A stretch of DNA of 64,000 bases from Adineta vaga (Eukaryota > Rotifera), in contig CP075495.1 in assembly GCA_021613535.1 (NCBI GenBank), positions 15,996,001 through 16,060,000 of the forward strand, given 5' to 3'. Within the stretch, counting starts at the first letter, position 1; the number at the start of each line of letters is the position of its first letter. A model generated the notes under the pieces. The model made no database searches and was not told where the DNA came from. It saw only the letters and a list, made by a program, of their open reading frames with translations. The position numbers and the translations under genes were made by a program. Below are positions 12,182 to 25,800 of this stretch, piece by piece.

Positions 12182-12279
12182 GGTTTAGTTATACCTTGTT
12201 ACTTTAAAGGCAAGTTTATTTAAGCTAGTACTGATTCGAACAGAAATGGATTTCGAAGTTGTGCAATCACCCATTCGTT

Positions 12280-13070
12280 GGAAATATAAATGGATAACCC
12301 TTCTGCCTTAAGTGGCAAGTTTCGTATCAACTTTTGAGATTTATTCTTCGTTTAAGATTGGTCAGATATCAGTTTACCTAGAAAAGAAAGTAATGCGATC
12401 TCAAGTTGGTACGATGCTTTATGAGTTGAGTATCGACGAGGTTTTACTAAAAAGTACTTGAAGTAACGTGTTTTATCTTAAAAGTTGGCTGATAGGGAAC
12501 GGTCAGCATCTATCCAATCGCTTTTGAATTGATATTTTGTGGAACCCACATATTCTTTTTAGAAAAAGTAAGCGAGTGTAAGCTTTACGTCGAGAAATTT
12601 GGCCCACTCCTCTCCCCGATCCTCGATTACAGACAGAATCCATTACAACCAGAAAATTATAATAGATAAAACTCCATTTTAGGAGTAACTCAGTTTCAAG
12701 TAAAGCCTCATCGCGTACACGCTATAATCGCAAATAGGCTATTTTAGTTCCATAGAGACTGCGCTAAAAAGGTTTTTCGCTCAATGCTGAAAAAGCGGTT
12801 AAAAATCCATAACTCCACACAAAAGGCCTAGTGTTCTGAAATTTCCTAGGACTATTCGAGTCATGTAGTCTCTTGCCTATAACTAGAATATCAACCCAAA
12901 ATCGACTGATAAGTTGGTGAGTTTAGCTCGCAAAATGCTCATAACTGTGAGAGGAAGGCTTTAGGCAACTCAATGTTCCAGGTTTTTCAGGTCTCAATAG
13001 GATGCATCGAATCTTCTAAAATCCAAGACAATGGCGAATAAACAGCTTTTTCAGTCAGAAACATCAACGT
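12280..13070. repeat. Diverged relative of the neighbouring long palindrome
   Basis: The segment around 12490-12550 (TATCCAATCGCTTTTGA) resembles 13275-13320 (TATCCAATCACTTTTGA). The segment 12790-12930 (AAAAAGCGGTTAAAAATCC, CCTAGGACTATTCGAG, AACCCAAAATCGACTGA) resembles the right arm of the palindrome at 13730-13830. This suggests an older copy of the same foldback family lying in tandem. The exact ends cannot be set by eye. Confidence 0.4.
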
Positions 13071-13095
13071 CCATAAGCAAGTGCATATAAATATT

Positions 13096-13918
13096 AATCC
13101 TTTCCAGTCCTTTGGGCGCTATAGCGCCCATCTTACAAAAATCTGGTCCTTTTCGAACTAAGAAATATTTAAGGACCAATTTCATATTTCAACTTAGAGC
13201 CTATCGAAAGTAGGGTTGATTGGCTTTACATTTGTGTAAAATTGGACTTTAAATGTTTGTTACGAGGGAGGTCACTAACTATCCAATCACTTTTGAGTTA
13301 ATATGTTATCCATAGGTACGGGGCTGTATGGGTAGAACAATTTGATGAAGATATGGGCCGCTAGCCCTTTGGCGCCGAGTTGTGGCCTTCCACCAAATTT
13401 TTACCCCTTTGTCGATATGCAACAAAAAAACTAAATTACGGAGTTTCCAACTGATATTCGGGCTGTAGTTAGGTCTGATCATCATTAGAGTATTCTGAAA
13501 GTTTCAGTCGTAAAAAATGTTCTTTTATGGAGATATTGGTTCACGAGAAGATAATCACTTGCAACACACTATATGCAAGTTGTCAGATTACTTCAAAATC
13601 CAATATCTCCATAAAGGAACACTTTTTTCGGTCGAAACTTTTGGAATATTGTAATGATGAGTAGACCTATCTATGGCCCAAATTTTAGTTGAAAACTCCG
13701 TTATTTAATATTTTTCTCAATACCGACAAAGGGGTAAAAAGGCGGTAAAAAGCCCATATCCTCATAGAATTATCCTAGGCTTAGAGTCTCTTACCCGTGG
13801 CCAAAACGTCAACTGAAAAGCGACTGAACAGTGAGTGACTCTCCACCGTTACTTTTAAAGAACCGAATTCTTTCATCAAATGGGTATCATAGCGCGCAAA
13901 AGCAGGAAAGGATTAATC
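13096..13918. mobile_element. 820-bp long imperfect palindrome (foldback element)
   Basis: The ends are inverted copies (TTAATCCTTTCCAGTCCTTT at 13096; its counterpart ends near 13915). Pairing continues inward: TTTACCCCTTTGTCGATA against TACCGACAAAGGGGTAAAA, and TTATGGAGATATTGG against CCAATATCTCCATAA, leaving a loop of only about 65 nt near 13540-13605. No open frame of note. Nearly the whole element is stem. Confidence 0.75.
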
Positions 13919-13919
13919 T

Positions 13920-16900
13920 GAACATTATAATATTCAATCAGAATGTTCCACAACATTTGATCAAATATTACCGTATGTATTGTGCACAATACTTTACAAC
14001 TGCATAGAAAAAGTACTTACATTTTTTGTGCTACAAGAACGAATCATGTATGATTTATCATTTTGCCATAAGCGTGATATGATTCAAGCATCTGTATTAC
14101 TTTTACCAACCTAGAATTGAGAAACAATAGCGAGTATGGTTGATTTATACCCTTTTATTTGATGTTTTACCAATATCAAAAGCGCGTTCTTGTTTGTGAA
14201 GGTCTTTTCATATTGATCATAATGCAGCGTCATATTATTTTACATGATACTACTATCAAGTCGTATATGAAATGTAATGGTCCCTATTTTATTCTACTCG
14301 CCGTTTCTTCATAGAAAAACGACGGTAAAAATCGACAAAACGTGAATAAGTAATCGAAGAGCAGTGAGTAAAGTCTACAGTAGACACTTACACATGACGA
14401 TAAAGTATTTTAGGTTCTGTACAATACTAAACTGGGTAAAGTGCGGACAACATAAAACTGAAAAAGCATTATTCATGCATTGTATAACCTGAAACGACGA
14501 TTCCAATCTAGAGAACGACTAAGAGCAACTGAAAACTTCAACAAAAATTATATTTCTAAACCATGTCTTGGGACGTAAATCCAAATGGAATATTACACAA
14601 TCAGAAAAAGATATCAATTCGTATTTCTACAGAGGATTTCATTTCGAAAAGATTGATTTTTCCGTAATCTAGAATTATTTGTTTTGACACATTTGTATAT
14701 GATAGCATCCTAAAACAGAGATATTTTATATCTGCCTTGATAAATACCACAAGCCCATTTCAACTTGAAGTTAATAGGATGTTTTTTACCGAATATTTGT
14801 ACTGGCCATAATCCAAACTCTGACTCTACAAGTCTGAAAATAACGGCTGTTCCAGAGCGAATGTATCTATGAGTATTTTGATTATTTCTCCTATATCATT
14901 CATGTGTTCAATGAACTTTTTTATCAAAAGATAGCGCTTGAAATTCTCTAGAGAATCGTGGATGATTGAACCATTACACGTTATTAAATATATGCGAAAA
15001 AGATGAAATTAGAGGAGCATAAAAAAGTGTAAAAAGCAATGGGCTAAACAGTTACATCTCGTTTTTGTGCCACTTGCCTCATCTTATCAAACGAATGAAA
15101 TATGCTAAAGGATGCGATGTGAAAAGCTCTACAGTTTACAAAAAACACATTATTTTGGAAAATTGCAAAAGAAAGATCAGTCTATCTTATGACAAAAAAA
15201 CATCATTCCGTTTGATTTAAATTCCATTGCTCAAGGTTTTTTATTTTGAAAACAAAAACTGCGTTATAAAATAAGTGATCGTGTGTAGTTTGTAGAACTT
15301 TTCACGGAGCATCTTGTAATATAATTTTTTGCTATGGAGCGATACAAGTGGCGAAACAGTAGACTACAAAGGGCGGCTGTTTATTACGCCTAATAAATTA
15401 CTCTTTTTCCTTTTTATGTCTCTAATTTCACTCTTTATCGAACCTGTTTAATCATGTTTTAAGATTCAGTCACACACGGTTTTGTAGAGAATTTCAAGCC
15501 CTATCTTTTCATAAAAAAGGTTCTTTGATCACAGGGATAATAAAGGAGCGATCTTCAAAATACACAGAAACCTATTCTTCTCGGACACTCATTATTTGTA
15601 TTTTATATCCAAACTGTGACGGTAAACTCGATAAGTAGTTCACTATCGCTTATATCAAAACTGTTTAAAAGCTACATTACATATACAGAATGTTTCTACT
15701 TCGCAGTAAAATACATGTTCATATAAGAAAGAAGAGGAGAGTATGAGATGAACAGATGAAAATATAACAGAGAGAAGCCTTGATACCAAAACAATGCACG
15801 AACCTCTACACTTAATTTGAAAAAATCAAGTTTACATTCGTACAAATCTGTTATAGGCACATATAGATGAGCATCATTCCTCTATTTAGTTAGATTTCTG
15901 ATGTCGAGATGTACTTAAAATGAGTTAATATACGAAAATCGGTATCTTTCCCTCGAACAGAAAGTCATACTTCTGAAATGAATTAATTGATGTGGACAGA
16001 ATACATGACGGTAGGAGTTTTGTTCACAATGTCGTGTTCTAGGCTTATAGCTTTGAGTTAGTTGTGTTTCTAAAAGATGTGACGTTCAATTATTCGGAAA
16101 ACCGTACACAAGGTAGCCTTACAGGGACAGAAAGAGATAAAATGATTTCGGTAATTCCACAAACATTTTGAATGAGCATGACATAAAAGCAGAATTATTC
16201 GTGATTTGATGCAATAAGGTTTCACTATAAAGATAACAGAAAGTAGCAAAAGGGTAAAGTATAAGGTGTTACAGAATGGAAATTCCAATGGTCAATATCC
16301 TTTGTTATGAAAACACGTGCCTACAGGAAAAGTGTAGTATGTTCGTAGATAGTGAAACATGGCGAGTATCTAATATTGATCAAATAGTTTTACTCCTTTC
16401 TCTCGTTAGAAGATTGATCTGTATGCAGTTTAGTACGAAACTAAATACCCCATTTTCAGAGAACAAGATTAACTTGCGCCTATAGGAAAGAAACAAGATA
16501 TCGAGTAACTATTGATAAGAAACGTGCAATTTACCACGCCCATTGTTTTTTTCTCAGATTTTTGAAACTACATTATTTTTGCCAAAAAATCCAAGTACAA
16601 TTAAGTTCAAAAGAATGTACGATAAGATGTGCCGAATCGAAAGACACATTACTGAAAAAAATAAAACAGAGAATGATATACCCGTGTACCAGTTTCTTCG
16701 TTCATAAACCATTCTACCATAGATGAACAAGATAAACTTTTATTTAAGTATGTATCATACGCAATACTAAACCCACTATCTGAAGATTGATCTCGTCCAT
16801 CTATGGAGAAAGGATTTATGGACGAAAAAACTGGTACAAATATTTATCATTTTACAATGGGACACAAATCCTTGTTACATTCTAAATGGAAAAAGAGTTT

Positions 16901-17885
16901 ATCATTCTGTTTTTCTCAGTGATATTTTCATTTTCTTGCAGATTTTGAACGTTCTTCCTATTTTTATGGAAAAAGTCTTCAACTACTAAGCAGAACACCA
17001 AGCAGGTCATGAAGCCTACCTGCCTGTCTACTTTCTTTTTGATAGCAAAGTTTTACTATATAAATTTCATATCTACCAGTAAAAAACATGCAGATAAGAT
17101 CATTTTCAGGGATAATATTCAAGTGTGACAAAATAGACAGATATATCAGAATAATATGGAGAATACTTATAAATGCTCAAATCTTTTGTCATTGTCGGAA
17201 GTTCATCGACACGAGTTCACATATTCATCATTACTTCCTGGTCAATATTTTCAGTTTCAGGCTAATTCAACCAAAATGAAGCAGCATTTTCTGCTACACA
17301 TTCAGCGGTTACTAATGATTGATCGTCTCTTGATCACAATATCCTAAGCGATTTTTTAATCTATCAGATTCATCCAAAGTGCTGATAAGCTAGAAATTCT
17401 ATTTCTCTCTGTGCTGTAGTCGCTTTATTTATTTATTTTTCTTCTAAATGCCAGTAACTGTTCGATCAACAGTTTAGTATTCTGTTGCAAATTTTGTTCT
17501 TTCGTATCAATATCTTACTACGAATGAATAATAAACTTTCGCCGACTTATCTTTCTACAAATTAGTTACACCTTAGTTGATGTTTTCTTTCAGTAGCTGA
17601 AGAGCTTTGCGAGAGAGAAGTTTTTCAAATTTCACTTCAACTCTTATATTATCCTGGCAACAGAAAAAGCAAGACATTCTGCATGGTAAACACATTTCAC
17701 TCATTTTCATTGTGCAGAACTTTTACGGTAATCATCTAATTTGTGTATAAGGGTTTAGAGAACTTCTGTGAAATGGGACACTAAAGTTTCTATTATTACT
17801 ATAATATTATTGGCATAAAAAAGTAGTCAAGCCTTCACAGGCAAGCAGGTCAGGCCTATAAAAAGCTGGCCTGCTTGCATCTCTG
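13920..17885. other. Gene-poor stretch
   Basis: About 4 kb of AT-rich sequence without a recognised gene. Inverted copies of an (A)AGCAGGTCA/TGCCTGC-type motif near 17004-17035 and 17838-17882 might be the ends of a small element, but this is weak. Confidence 0.45.
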
Positions 17886-18250
17886 GTCGACACAATGAAG
17901 TAGATGATTTTCAAAAGTTATAAAACTTGAAAAGGATCTGACTCCAGGTACACGATTCGACTGCCTCTTAAAAACCACCAGCTTTAAGTGTCACTCAGCA
18001 AAACAAGGATTTGTAAGACAATGCTAAATCTTTATGGCTCAACAGTACATTTTTTATTTCGTGAACAGCCATTGTTCCAGACCAAAATGTGTAGTGAGAA
18101 GCCATACAGATTCCAACTGGCATACCAATTCTTTTTTGCTGTGCCAAACTTAAAATTTGTTTCTTTGCATATAGTTGAAGAGTGTACCCGGAGTCAGATC
18201 CTTTTTTAGATTTCATATATTTTGAAAACCATCTTTTTGAATGTGTTGGC
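17886..18250. repeat. Foldback element of the AGGATCTGAC family (copy 1)
   Basis: The left arm, around 17886-17957, contains AAAAGGATCTGACTCCAGGT. The right arm, around 18183-18250, contains its inverted form (ACCCGGAGTCAGATCCTTTT) followed by TTTTGAAAACCATC. The same core and flanking pattern are found in the elements at 32525-33044 and 40857-41088. No coding capacity is supported. Confidence 0.6.
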
Positions 18251-19019
18251 GCATGTGAAAGCTTTTGAGAAAGAATCCATGAGGCCATCCAGGATCATTT
18301 TTGATGTCGAAGCATTCATCAGAATTCCATTTCACGATTTGATGATCTCTTCTTGTTCGGCATTATCTGAAACCTCTAAATCCGAATTTTTAGCGCACTT
18401 CATTTAGCTGGTCAAAAGATAAGCAAATTTTACTGCCGAACACTCGAAACTATTTGAGAAATATCGACAAAAATTTTCAATATAAAGTTGATTTTAAATT
18501 CGCGACGAAAGCTTAACCAAGTTTCTTCTGTAATATACCAAATGACAGAGCATCCAAAGCTGAACAAAATGCAGCATCTACACATTATATTTCACCAGCT
18601 TGATCTAGAGTTATTTGTCAAATAGTGCCCTGCACTCACCATTTTTGCATGACAATAAGCGAAATTTTCATAGTATATTGGCTCCTATCCTGTCACTACT
18701 CGTGGGCTCAGACTGAATTTAAAATATGCAGCAGAGGCTTAGTCTCTCTGCAAAATGGCTAAAAACAATTAAAATAAAATGTCAGCTTCAGATTGATAAT
18801 TGGTTAAGTTTGTTCAAGTATCTGATAGCTCTTGATGATTTCTGACCGTTTTTCAACAAAAATCACAAATTTTAGGCATTTTCTTATCCATTTCACAGAT
18901 ACATAGCAAAACCAATACGAATTTTGGTACAAGCGTCGAAAACTAAATCAGACCATACTGAATTTGAAAAAAACAATTTGTATCAAAAATCACTTCTAGA
19001 AGCCACTGCACGAGAGGCA

Positions 19020-19620
19020 CAATCGAGTGCCATAGTGGGTTGCTCAATTAAGTTTTCAGTTTCGTGCGGGACCTATATAATAATCGACTACACATTATTT
19101 TAGATACAAAACCTAATATTTCACCTGGTCAGATGTTTTCTGGTCGAGATGCTGAAATTCTAAAGACGATTTTTCTATCAAATAGCTGTTACGAAACAAG
19201 ACGAGAAAATTGTTGACTTTTTGCAAATTGATCGCCGCTTTATCATCATTTCTATATGTCGACAGGTCAAAGAATACGATCCACTACACAAAACTGAGAC
19301 CCGACTCCGTTCTATTGAAGATCCCAAACTTATTTTGTCACTTTTAGATAGTCTTCGATGAAATGTGTTTGCAGAAAAAGTTTCAACAAATTCGCCCGAG
19401 CTGGTCTGCGAATAACCTATTCCAAAATCTATAAGGCAGAATGACAATAATTTATATTTAAATGGACTTTCTTTAGATCAGCTTTATAGCATTCGCTCAA
19501 ACTCCTTCTCCAAAGACTACTTACTTAGGGCTACCAGAAGGCGTTAGCAGAAGTTTGGGATCCCAATAAGTAGGGTCGGTCGTCACTCTCGTGTAGTGGC
19601 TTCTGGGTGACCACGAATTG
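19020..19620 (+). pseudogene. Decayed repeat-borne ORF of unknown family (copy 1)
   Basis: This segment aligns by eye with 51715-52385 on the same strand. Frames with stops read VKEYDP near 19270, PKLILSLLDSLR near 19325 and VFAEK, IRQND and YLLRATR up to 19550. The second copy reads [35 protein letters not shown] and [10 protein letters not shown]. Peptide similarity with scattered stops in both points to remnants of a once coding transposon or multicopy gene. I do not recognise the family. Confidence 0.5.
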
Positions 19621-20780
19621 AAATTTAGAAAAACGACAGCTAAGGGCATCTACAGATGATTTTGACAGAATTTGTTTCGATTTTTACGTGATATGATGCA
19701 ATTCTTCACTTTGATTTCGAATGCCAAATTTATATTGATGTAAATTTGTTTCATACTAAGGAAAATCCCTATGAACAGTGAATTATTACTGAAAAACCAT
19801 GTTAAATCGCGAACTATGACAGTGGTATATGTCGTATTTGTGGTTAAAGGTGCCTTTTTTTCAGATTTTTTTAGCAGTAGAGGCGTAATAAGAAGTTGTA
19901 CAGCATCTATGAAATTCAGGCTGAGTTTCTCGTTATACACTGAATCAGAGTGAATATACTGGAAATAGCTCATTTTATTCAGTTTTTCGTACTCTATCTT
20001 TTATTGCAAGCAGTAATTATTTCATTGCTTTTCTACCCGAAAAAACTCAGCTTTACATTAACAATTTTTCATCTTTTTCTTAAGAACTTCTTGGAATGAT
20101 GGAAAAGTAAATTAAACCTAATCTTTTATGGCCCAACCAAATTCGCTAAAAGTTTGAATTCGGAAGTTTTAGATGATGTTGAGCAAAGTGAGAATATTGA
20201 CTGAAACATTTTTAACCAGCACTTTAAATGCTCTTTGATGTCATGGGTGCTCTCTTAAACACGTACGAAACCTTTCTTATGAGTTGGGCCACATTATATT
20301 ATGTTTCTAGAATATGTTTTTCGGCAAACCTTCAAAAAGCTTCTTTTTGTGTATGTTTGAATATATCATCGATTACTCTGTCGAGACATGTAATTCCGAT
20401 TCTTTCTTCTTTCGTTCCAGTCCAAAAAAAAATGATGAAACATTTAAAACTACGAAAAGACTTTTTTGCAGAATTAATTTTGCTAGAATACAAAGTTCTT
20501 TTAAATTAAAATCAGATTTTTATTACTTGTTTTATCTGAGATGTTGCAAAATACGTTCATTATATGTGTTGATACATTTAAGATGGTGAAACTAACGCGA
20601 AAGGCTAATAATATTCATTCTTCGTATATTCGTCCTCTTACATATCACGAGTTCAGTGGGTGATCTCAAGGAAGTTTACTTATTATTTATCTATATTTGG
20701 ATTGAATTTTAAGTTACTTTATGACTTGGAATTCGAATTCAAATCGTCGAGGTGGTAATAGAAGCAAAACTAGTAAAAGA
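19620..20780. other. Stretch without a recognised gene
   Basis: Open frames here (for example 20228-20509) are short, hydrophobic and unlike any family I know. I see no supported feature. Confidence 0.4.
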
Positions 20781-20789
20781 TCTATTGAA

Positions 20790-22625
20790 TCTCGTCTTGG
20801 AATGTAAGAACTATGTTCCAAAGAGGAAAGTTAGAAAACATAAAGAAAGAAATGCAAAGATTACAGCTCAATGCGTTAGGGCTGTCTGAAGTCAGATGAA
20901 CGGGAGCTGGATCTTTTCCAACAGATAACTTTACCTTATTCTACTCCGGAGATGATCAGCATAAGAGAGGATTACGAATACTTCTTGACAAAGAAACTTC
21001 CAAGAGTGTAAAAGGCTTTTGGGTGGTTTCGGACGGAGTTCTTCCCATAAAGCTCCACGACAAACCTTTTAACATCTCAATCAATCAAGGTTATGCGCCA
21101 ACAACTGACTATGACGAAGATGCAATATCAAATTTCTACGAAGATTTAGAAAAAGCATACAAACAATGCAAATCAAATGACATCATCTACGTAATGGCTG
21201 ACTTCAATGCAAAAGTAGGAGACAAAAGAATCGTCAATACAGTAGGCCCTTTTGGCCTAGGAAACAAAAATGATAGAGGTGGCAATCTAGTGAGCTGGTG
21301 TCAATCGCATAACCTCGTCATTACCAACACATGGTTCAAAAATCACCCACGTAGACTATGGACATGGCGAAGTCCAGGAGACCGAGCTAGAGATCAAATA
21401 GACTACATAATAGTTCTTCAACAATTCAGGAATTCAGTGATCTATTGTGAAGCATTTCCTGGAGCAGATTGTGGCAGGGACCATGTCCCAGTTATTAATT
21501 AAATTCAAGTAAAATTAAAAAGATTAAAACAATCTAAACAAAATCCTAAGTTTGAAACTCATCTTCTCAAATTTAATACAGACATAAAAGAAAAATTCTG
21601 CATCAAGGTACAGAACCGATTTGAAACTTTGAACGATATCACGACAATTGACTTATTGTGCAAACAGATGAAGTCATCAATATTAGCATCCGTTGAGGAA
21701 GTAATTCCAAAAATGCAGAGAAACAATAAGAAAAAATGGATGAATGATGACATTATATAATTAATAGAACAAAGACGACTCAAGAAGTAAAATCCAGTCG
21801 AATACAAGTTGATAGACAAAGAAATAAAAAAGAAATACTCAGAAGCAAAAGAGAAATGGTTAAATGAACAATGTTCAGAGATTGAAAACAAACCGAGTGT
21901 GAACACCAAATACGCTCGAAAAAGATTGATGAAATCACCGGAAAGTCAAGATGCACCAGTTCAGGCTGTATAAAATCAAAAGACGAAATCATCCTCATGG
22001 AAAAATGTGACATTTTGAATAGGTGGTCTGAATACATAGAAGAACTTTTCGACGACAACAGAATTTCTAAACCAAACATAAAGAAAAATATAGAAGGGCC
22101 TTCAATAATAAAAGATGAAGTGAGACAAGCTATAAAAGCAGTGAAAACAAACAAAGCAACAGGTCTCGATGGAATATCCGTTGAAATGATATAATGTCTT
22201 GATGAACTAGGTGTCGATGCTATGACAAATCTAATAAGTAGAATATACGACACAGGTGAAATCCCAGAAGATTTGACAAACTCAATATTCATAGCTCTTC
22301 TAAAAAAGTCTGGAGCTACTAAATGTGAACTTCATTGCACAATCAGTCTCATGAGTTACGTGACAAAAATTCTACTCAAGATTCTGATGGTGCGCATGAA
22401 AAACAAGATCAGTCCCGAAATAGTAATAGAACAATATGTATTCACACCTGATAAAGGCACCAGAAATGCAATTTTCATTCTTCGAATGATTATCGAAAGA
22501 TCTATGGAAGTGAAACATGATTTATTCATATATTTTCTCGACTACACAAAAGCGTTTGGCAAAGTTAAACACATTTTGTGCTCAGTCCTCTTAGGCCTTA
22601 GTCCTTGTTATCTTGCGAATTTCGC
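20790..22625 (+). pseudogene. Truncated RTE-type LINE
   Basis: The endonuclease begins near 20795 (SWNVRTMFQRGKLE). It continues to about 21500 with MADFNAKVGD, TWRSPGDRARDQIDYI and PGADCGRDHVP, which are the conserved asparagine/aspartate, SPDG-like and terminal DH motifs of APE nucleases. The wording closely follows RTE/BovB elements as I know them. The reverse transcriptase follows from about 22090 (KTNKATGLDGISVEMI) to YTKAFGKVKH near 22560. Then homology stops abruptly, before the GxxQG and YADD boxes. Single stops at 20898, 21501 and 22192 interrupt the frame. Both the 3' truncation and the stops make this a dead copy. Confidence 0.85.
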
Positions 22626-22889
22626 ATAGTGCCAAGATGGTTGTGTATTCATCACAGGATTACTTGTATATGAATGAAGCACAAACATGATGACGATGAA
22701 TAAGTCATTTTGACAGCAGTAATGATCTCTCCTAAAACGTTAAGCTATAATCGTTGTATATTAGGAAAGGTATCGTTTCTTAGTCTTCTAGACCTACGTT
22801 ATATCCGCGGATACGAGACGATTTTGTTTTCTAAAATTCAATTTGAAATAGAAAAGACCATAGACTCAATCAAGTTCACTCAAATGTCC

Positions 22890-25800
22890 GGTGGTTAAAG
22901 TTTATCGTGTAGAATTAACACGGAAAATTTTACATGATAATCATCAACGTTCACCTATTACAACAACATCACAGTCGAATTATATTTATAGTTCTGCTGG
23001 TTTTCCACTTCCTCCTGCACCACAAGCTAACTTGATTAGCCCCATGATGAACAAGTTAGATGAATTAATTAACAGTATGACTGATATTAAAAAGAAACTT
23101 TTGAACTTAGAAGAGAAGCATGATAGACTTGAACAATTTATGTTGTTAAAACAACAAAATGATGAAATTGTTTCTGAAAATCTTGATCTATTATTTAAGA
23201 AACAAGATGATTTGAAAAAAGATGTTATGCAACATGGTTTATTGATTCAACGACATGCAGTGGCGCAACAAGGGGGAGGCAAATGAGTAATTGCCCATTA
23301 CATATTGAGCTTTACCCATTCCAATATTTTTAGTAAATTCTTGCCCATTCAAATTTTGCTTCTTAAAATTGATATATTGGTTTATCAGTTAGATAGCAGC
23401 AATACTTTTTTCATCTTGATATTTGATATTTGATTTTAAGTATAAATGTTGTAAAAAATAAAAAATATGTCAATAACTATTCGACTTAAGCCTGAGATTT
23501 CTGTACAATACAGTTTTTTATTAGAAAAACTTCATCTTGTTTCACTACGATTGTGTTCATTGAGCGTTTTTCGAATATTGATAAGAAAAACATTTTCAGC
23601 TCATCGATAAAAAGCTTGCCCATTTTGCCCATCGTCTTTTTCTTACCCAATAGAAGTTTGCCTATTGGTCTAAAAATCCTGGTAGCGCCACTGACGACAT
23701 GAAATATGTTTAGTAAGTTATTTATTCCAATGTTTGCTGATTTATTTTCACTCATCGCATCTCAAAATTATGATAAAAAAAGGGAATCCTTTAGATGCTG
23801 ATTAAAAATATAAACTTGACCGCTATTTAATTCAAATGAAGAATGGAAGTGAAAGTAAACATTTTACTGTATAATGTCTTTATCTCCATATGCTATTCCT
23901 TTTTTTTTCTTGTACCTCATCTGATAAACTATGTAAACGTAATGAGTTTTTGTCAAAAGCAAAAGTTTCCCTTTCTCATTTCGAATATAATCTTTTTAAA
24001 GAAATTTTATGTGAATGGAAAAATAGTTTATTTCTTCATTCTTGTTTTTCTAAATGGCAAAAATCTGTTCCTATATCAAATTCTTCTAGTTCTTTTTCAT
24101 TACTTCATGTTCTTTCTTTTAATGTCCGTAGACTTCATAAAAGATGGCAAGAAATTCTTCTTCTTGATTCTTCTTTCAGCTTTGATGTTCTCATTCTTCT
24201 AGAAACATGTCGTTTGCAGTTGTCTTTCTATCAGAAAAGTTTTAATCAGTGTAGATTATTTTACCAGAAAAGTGAAAATAGAAATGGTGGTGTATTGATG
24301 TTAGTTAGAAATAATCTTCATGCATCACGTTTACCACGTAGTTTACCAAATGTCTTTATTGTCGATATTAAAGGTAATGAAAATCGATGTATTATTGGTG
24401 TATATGCGCCTGCAAGTAAATCATGGTCTTGAGATGACTTATCAGTTTTTGTATTGAATAAATGTGTTCTTTTTGGTGATTTTAATGTCAATATCACTGA
24501 GAAAGGTTCGAAAGCAGAATCTCTTCCTAAGTGGGCTAATGATCTATTTATTGCTCCATCCATACCTAATTCACCTAATTCTTTATGTTCGGACAGGGTT
24601 ATTGATTCTGCTTTTTCTAGTGGTAATACTCTCAAGATACAAACTTATCATGGTAATACATCAAGTGATCATGTTCCTATATTATCCGTTATTCCTTTGG
24701 ATATAAAATATAAAGCTATAGGAAATAAGGTACATTGGAATGTTTTCTCCCTTTTTACTGAATATACCTTTTCATTTTGGAAGAAAATTTGGAATCTTGA
24801 AAATATTAATGATTTGTATAATGATTACAGTAAATTTTTATTTCTATTATCTGCTCGATGTACTACGTTCTTTCCTCTTGAAAAATATCGTCGAACCATT
24901 CCTTCTGAACTGCGTATTTTTCTTTCTTACATAAGAGCTCTCTCTTTTAAACAATTGAGAACAAAATGGTCTATGTTGAAAAAAGAAGTTTTCTCATTGA
25001 AAAAAATTGCTAAAGATGCTTTGAAATCTTATTTTTCTTCACAACTTTCTTCTGTCCATCTTCTTCATAACACTTCTTCATCTGCATCTTTCTCTTTTTG
25101 GTCCAAGACCAAAAAATGTCTTAAACACTCGTCTTCCTCTTTACATGCTTTTATTGCTCCTTCAGGTCAAATCGTAAAAGATGATGTTGGAATGTGTTAT
25201 GTTGCTACTGCTTACTGTGAGGTTTTTTTCAAAGAATCTGATATTGTCCGACCTCATCCATATACGGATTCGCCTCTTGTTGAATTTGATAATGTTAAGG
25301 AGGTTATCACTGATGTAACTATCGACGAATTATTATTAGTAGTGAAGACTAGACGTAAAAATATCGCTTGATGCTCATGGTATTTCTAGTTACATGTTTG
25401 ATTTCCTCGATCATTATCATTGGTCTTTATTTCTTGATTTATTTAATCGTTCTTTTCTTAAGATAGGTGAACATTTATTTCTAACTAGATTTCGTGATGT
25501 TCTTTTACGTCGAGGTTTACTTCCAGATAATCAATCTGGTTTTCGTGATGGTTTTCATCTTCAAACTCGTTTATTATTATTCTTGGAGAATTTATATAGT
25601 CTTATGTCAAATAGTGCTCCTGTTTGTTCAATGCTTATTGATTTTCGTGCTGCCTTTGATCAATTATGGAATTGCGGCTGTATAGGTAAACTTCGTAGAA
25701 TGGCTATTCCTAATTCATATATACATTGGATTGATGCGTGGCTTTCATGTAGAAAATGTTATATCGATATCAATGGTGCGAAATGTCGTTGGTTTGATAT

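Noticed and set aside
20228-20589. Two overlapping ~92-aa frames as a gene
   Set aside because: Overlapping frames in AT-rich DNA, no motif, no splice partner.
23486-23755. 89-aa minus-strand frame
   Set aside because: It runs across the right end of the hAT MITE and its flank, so it cannot be an old gene.
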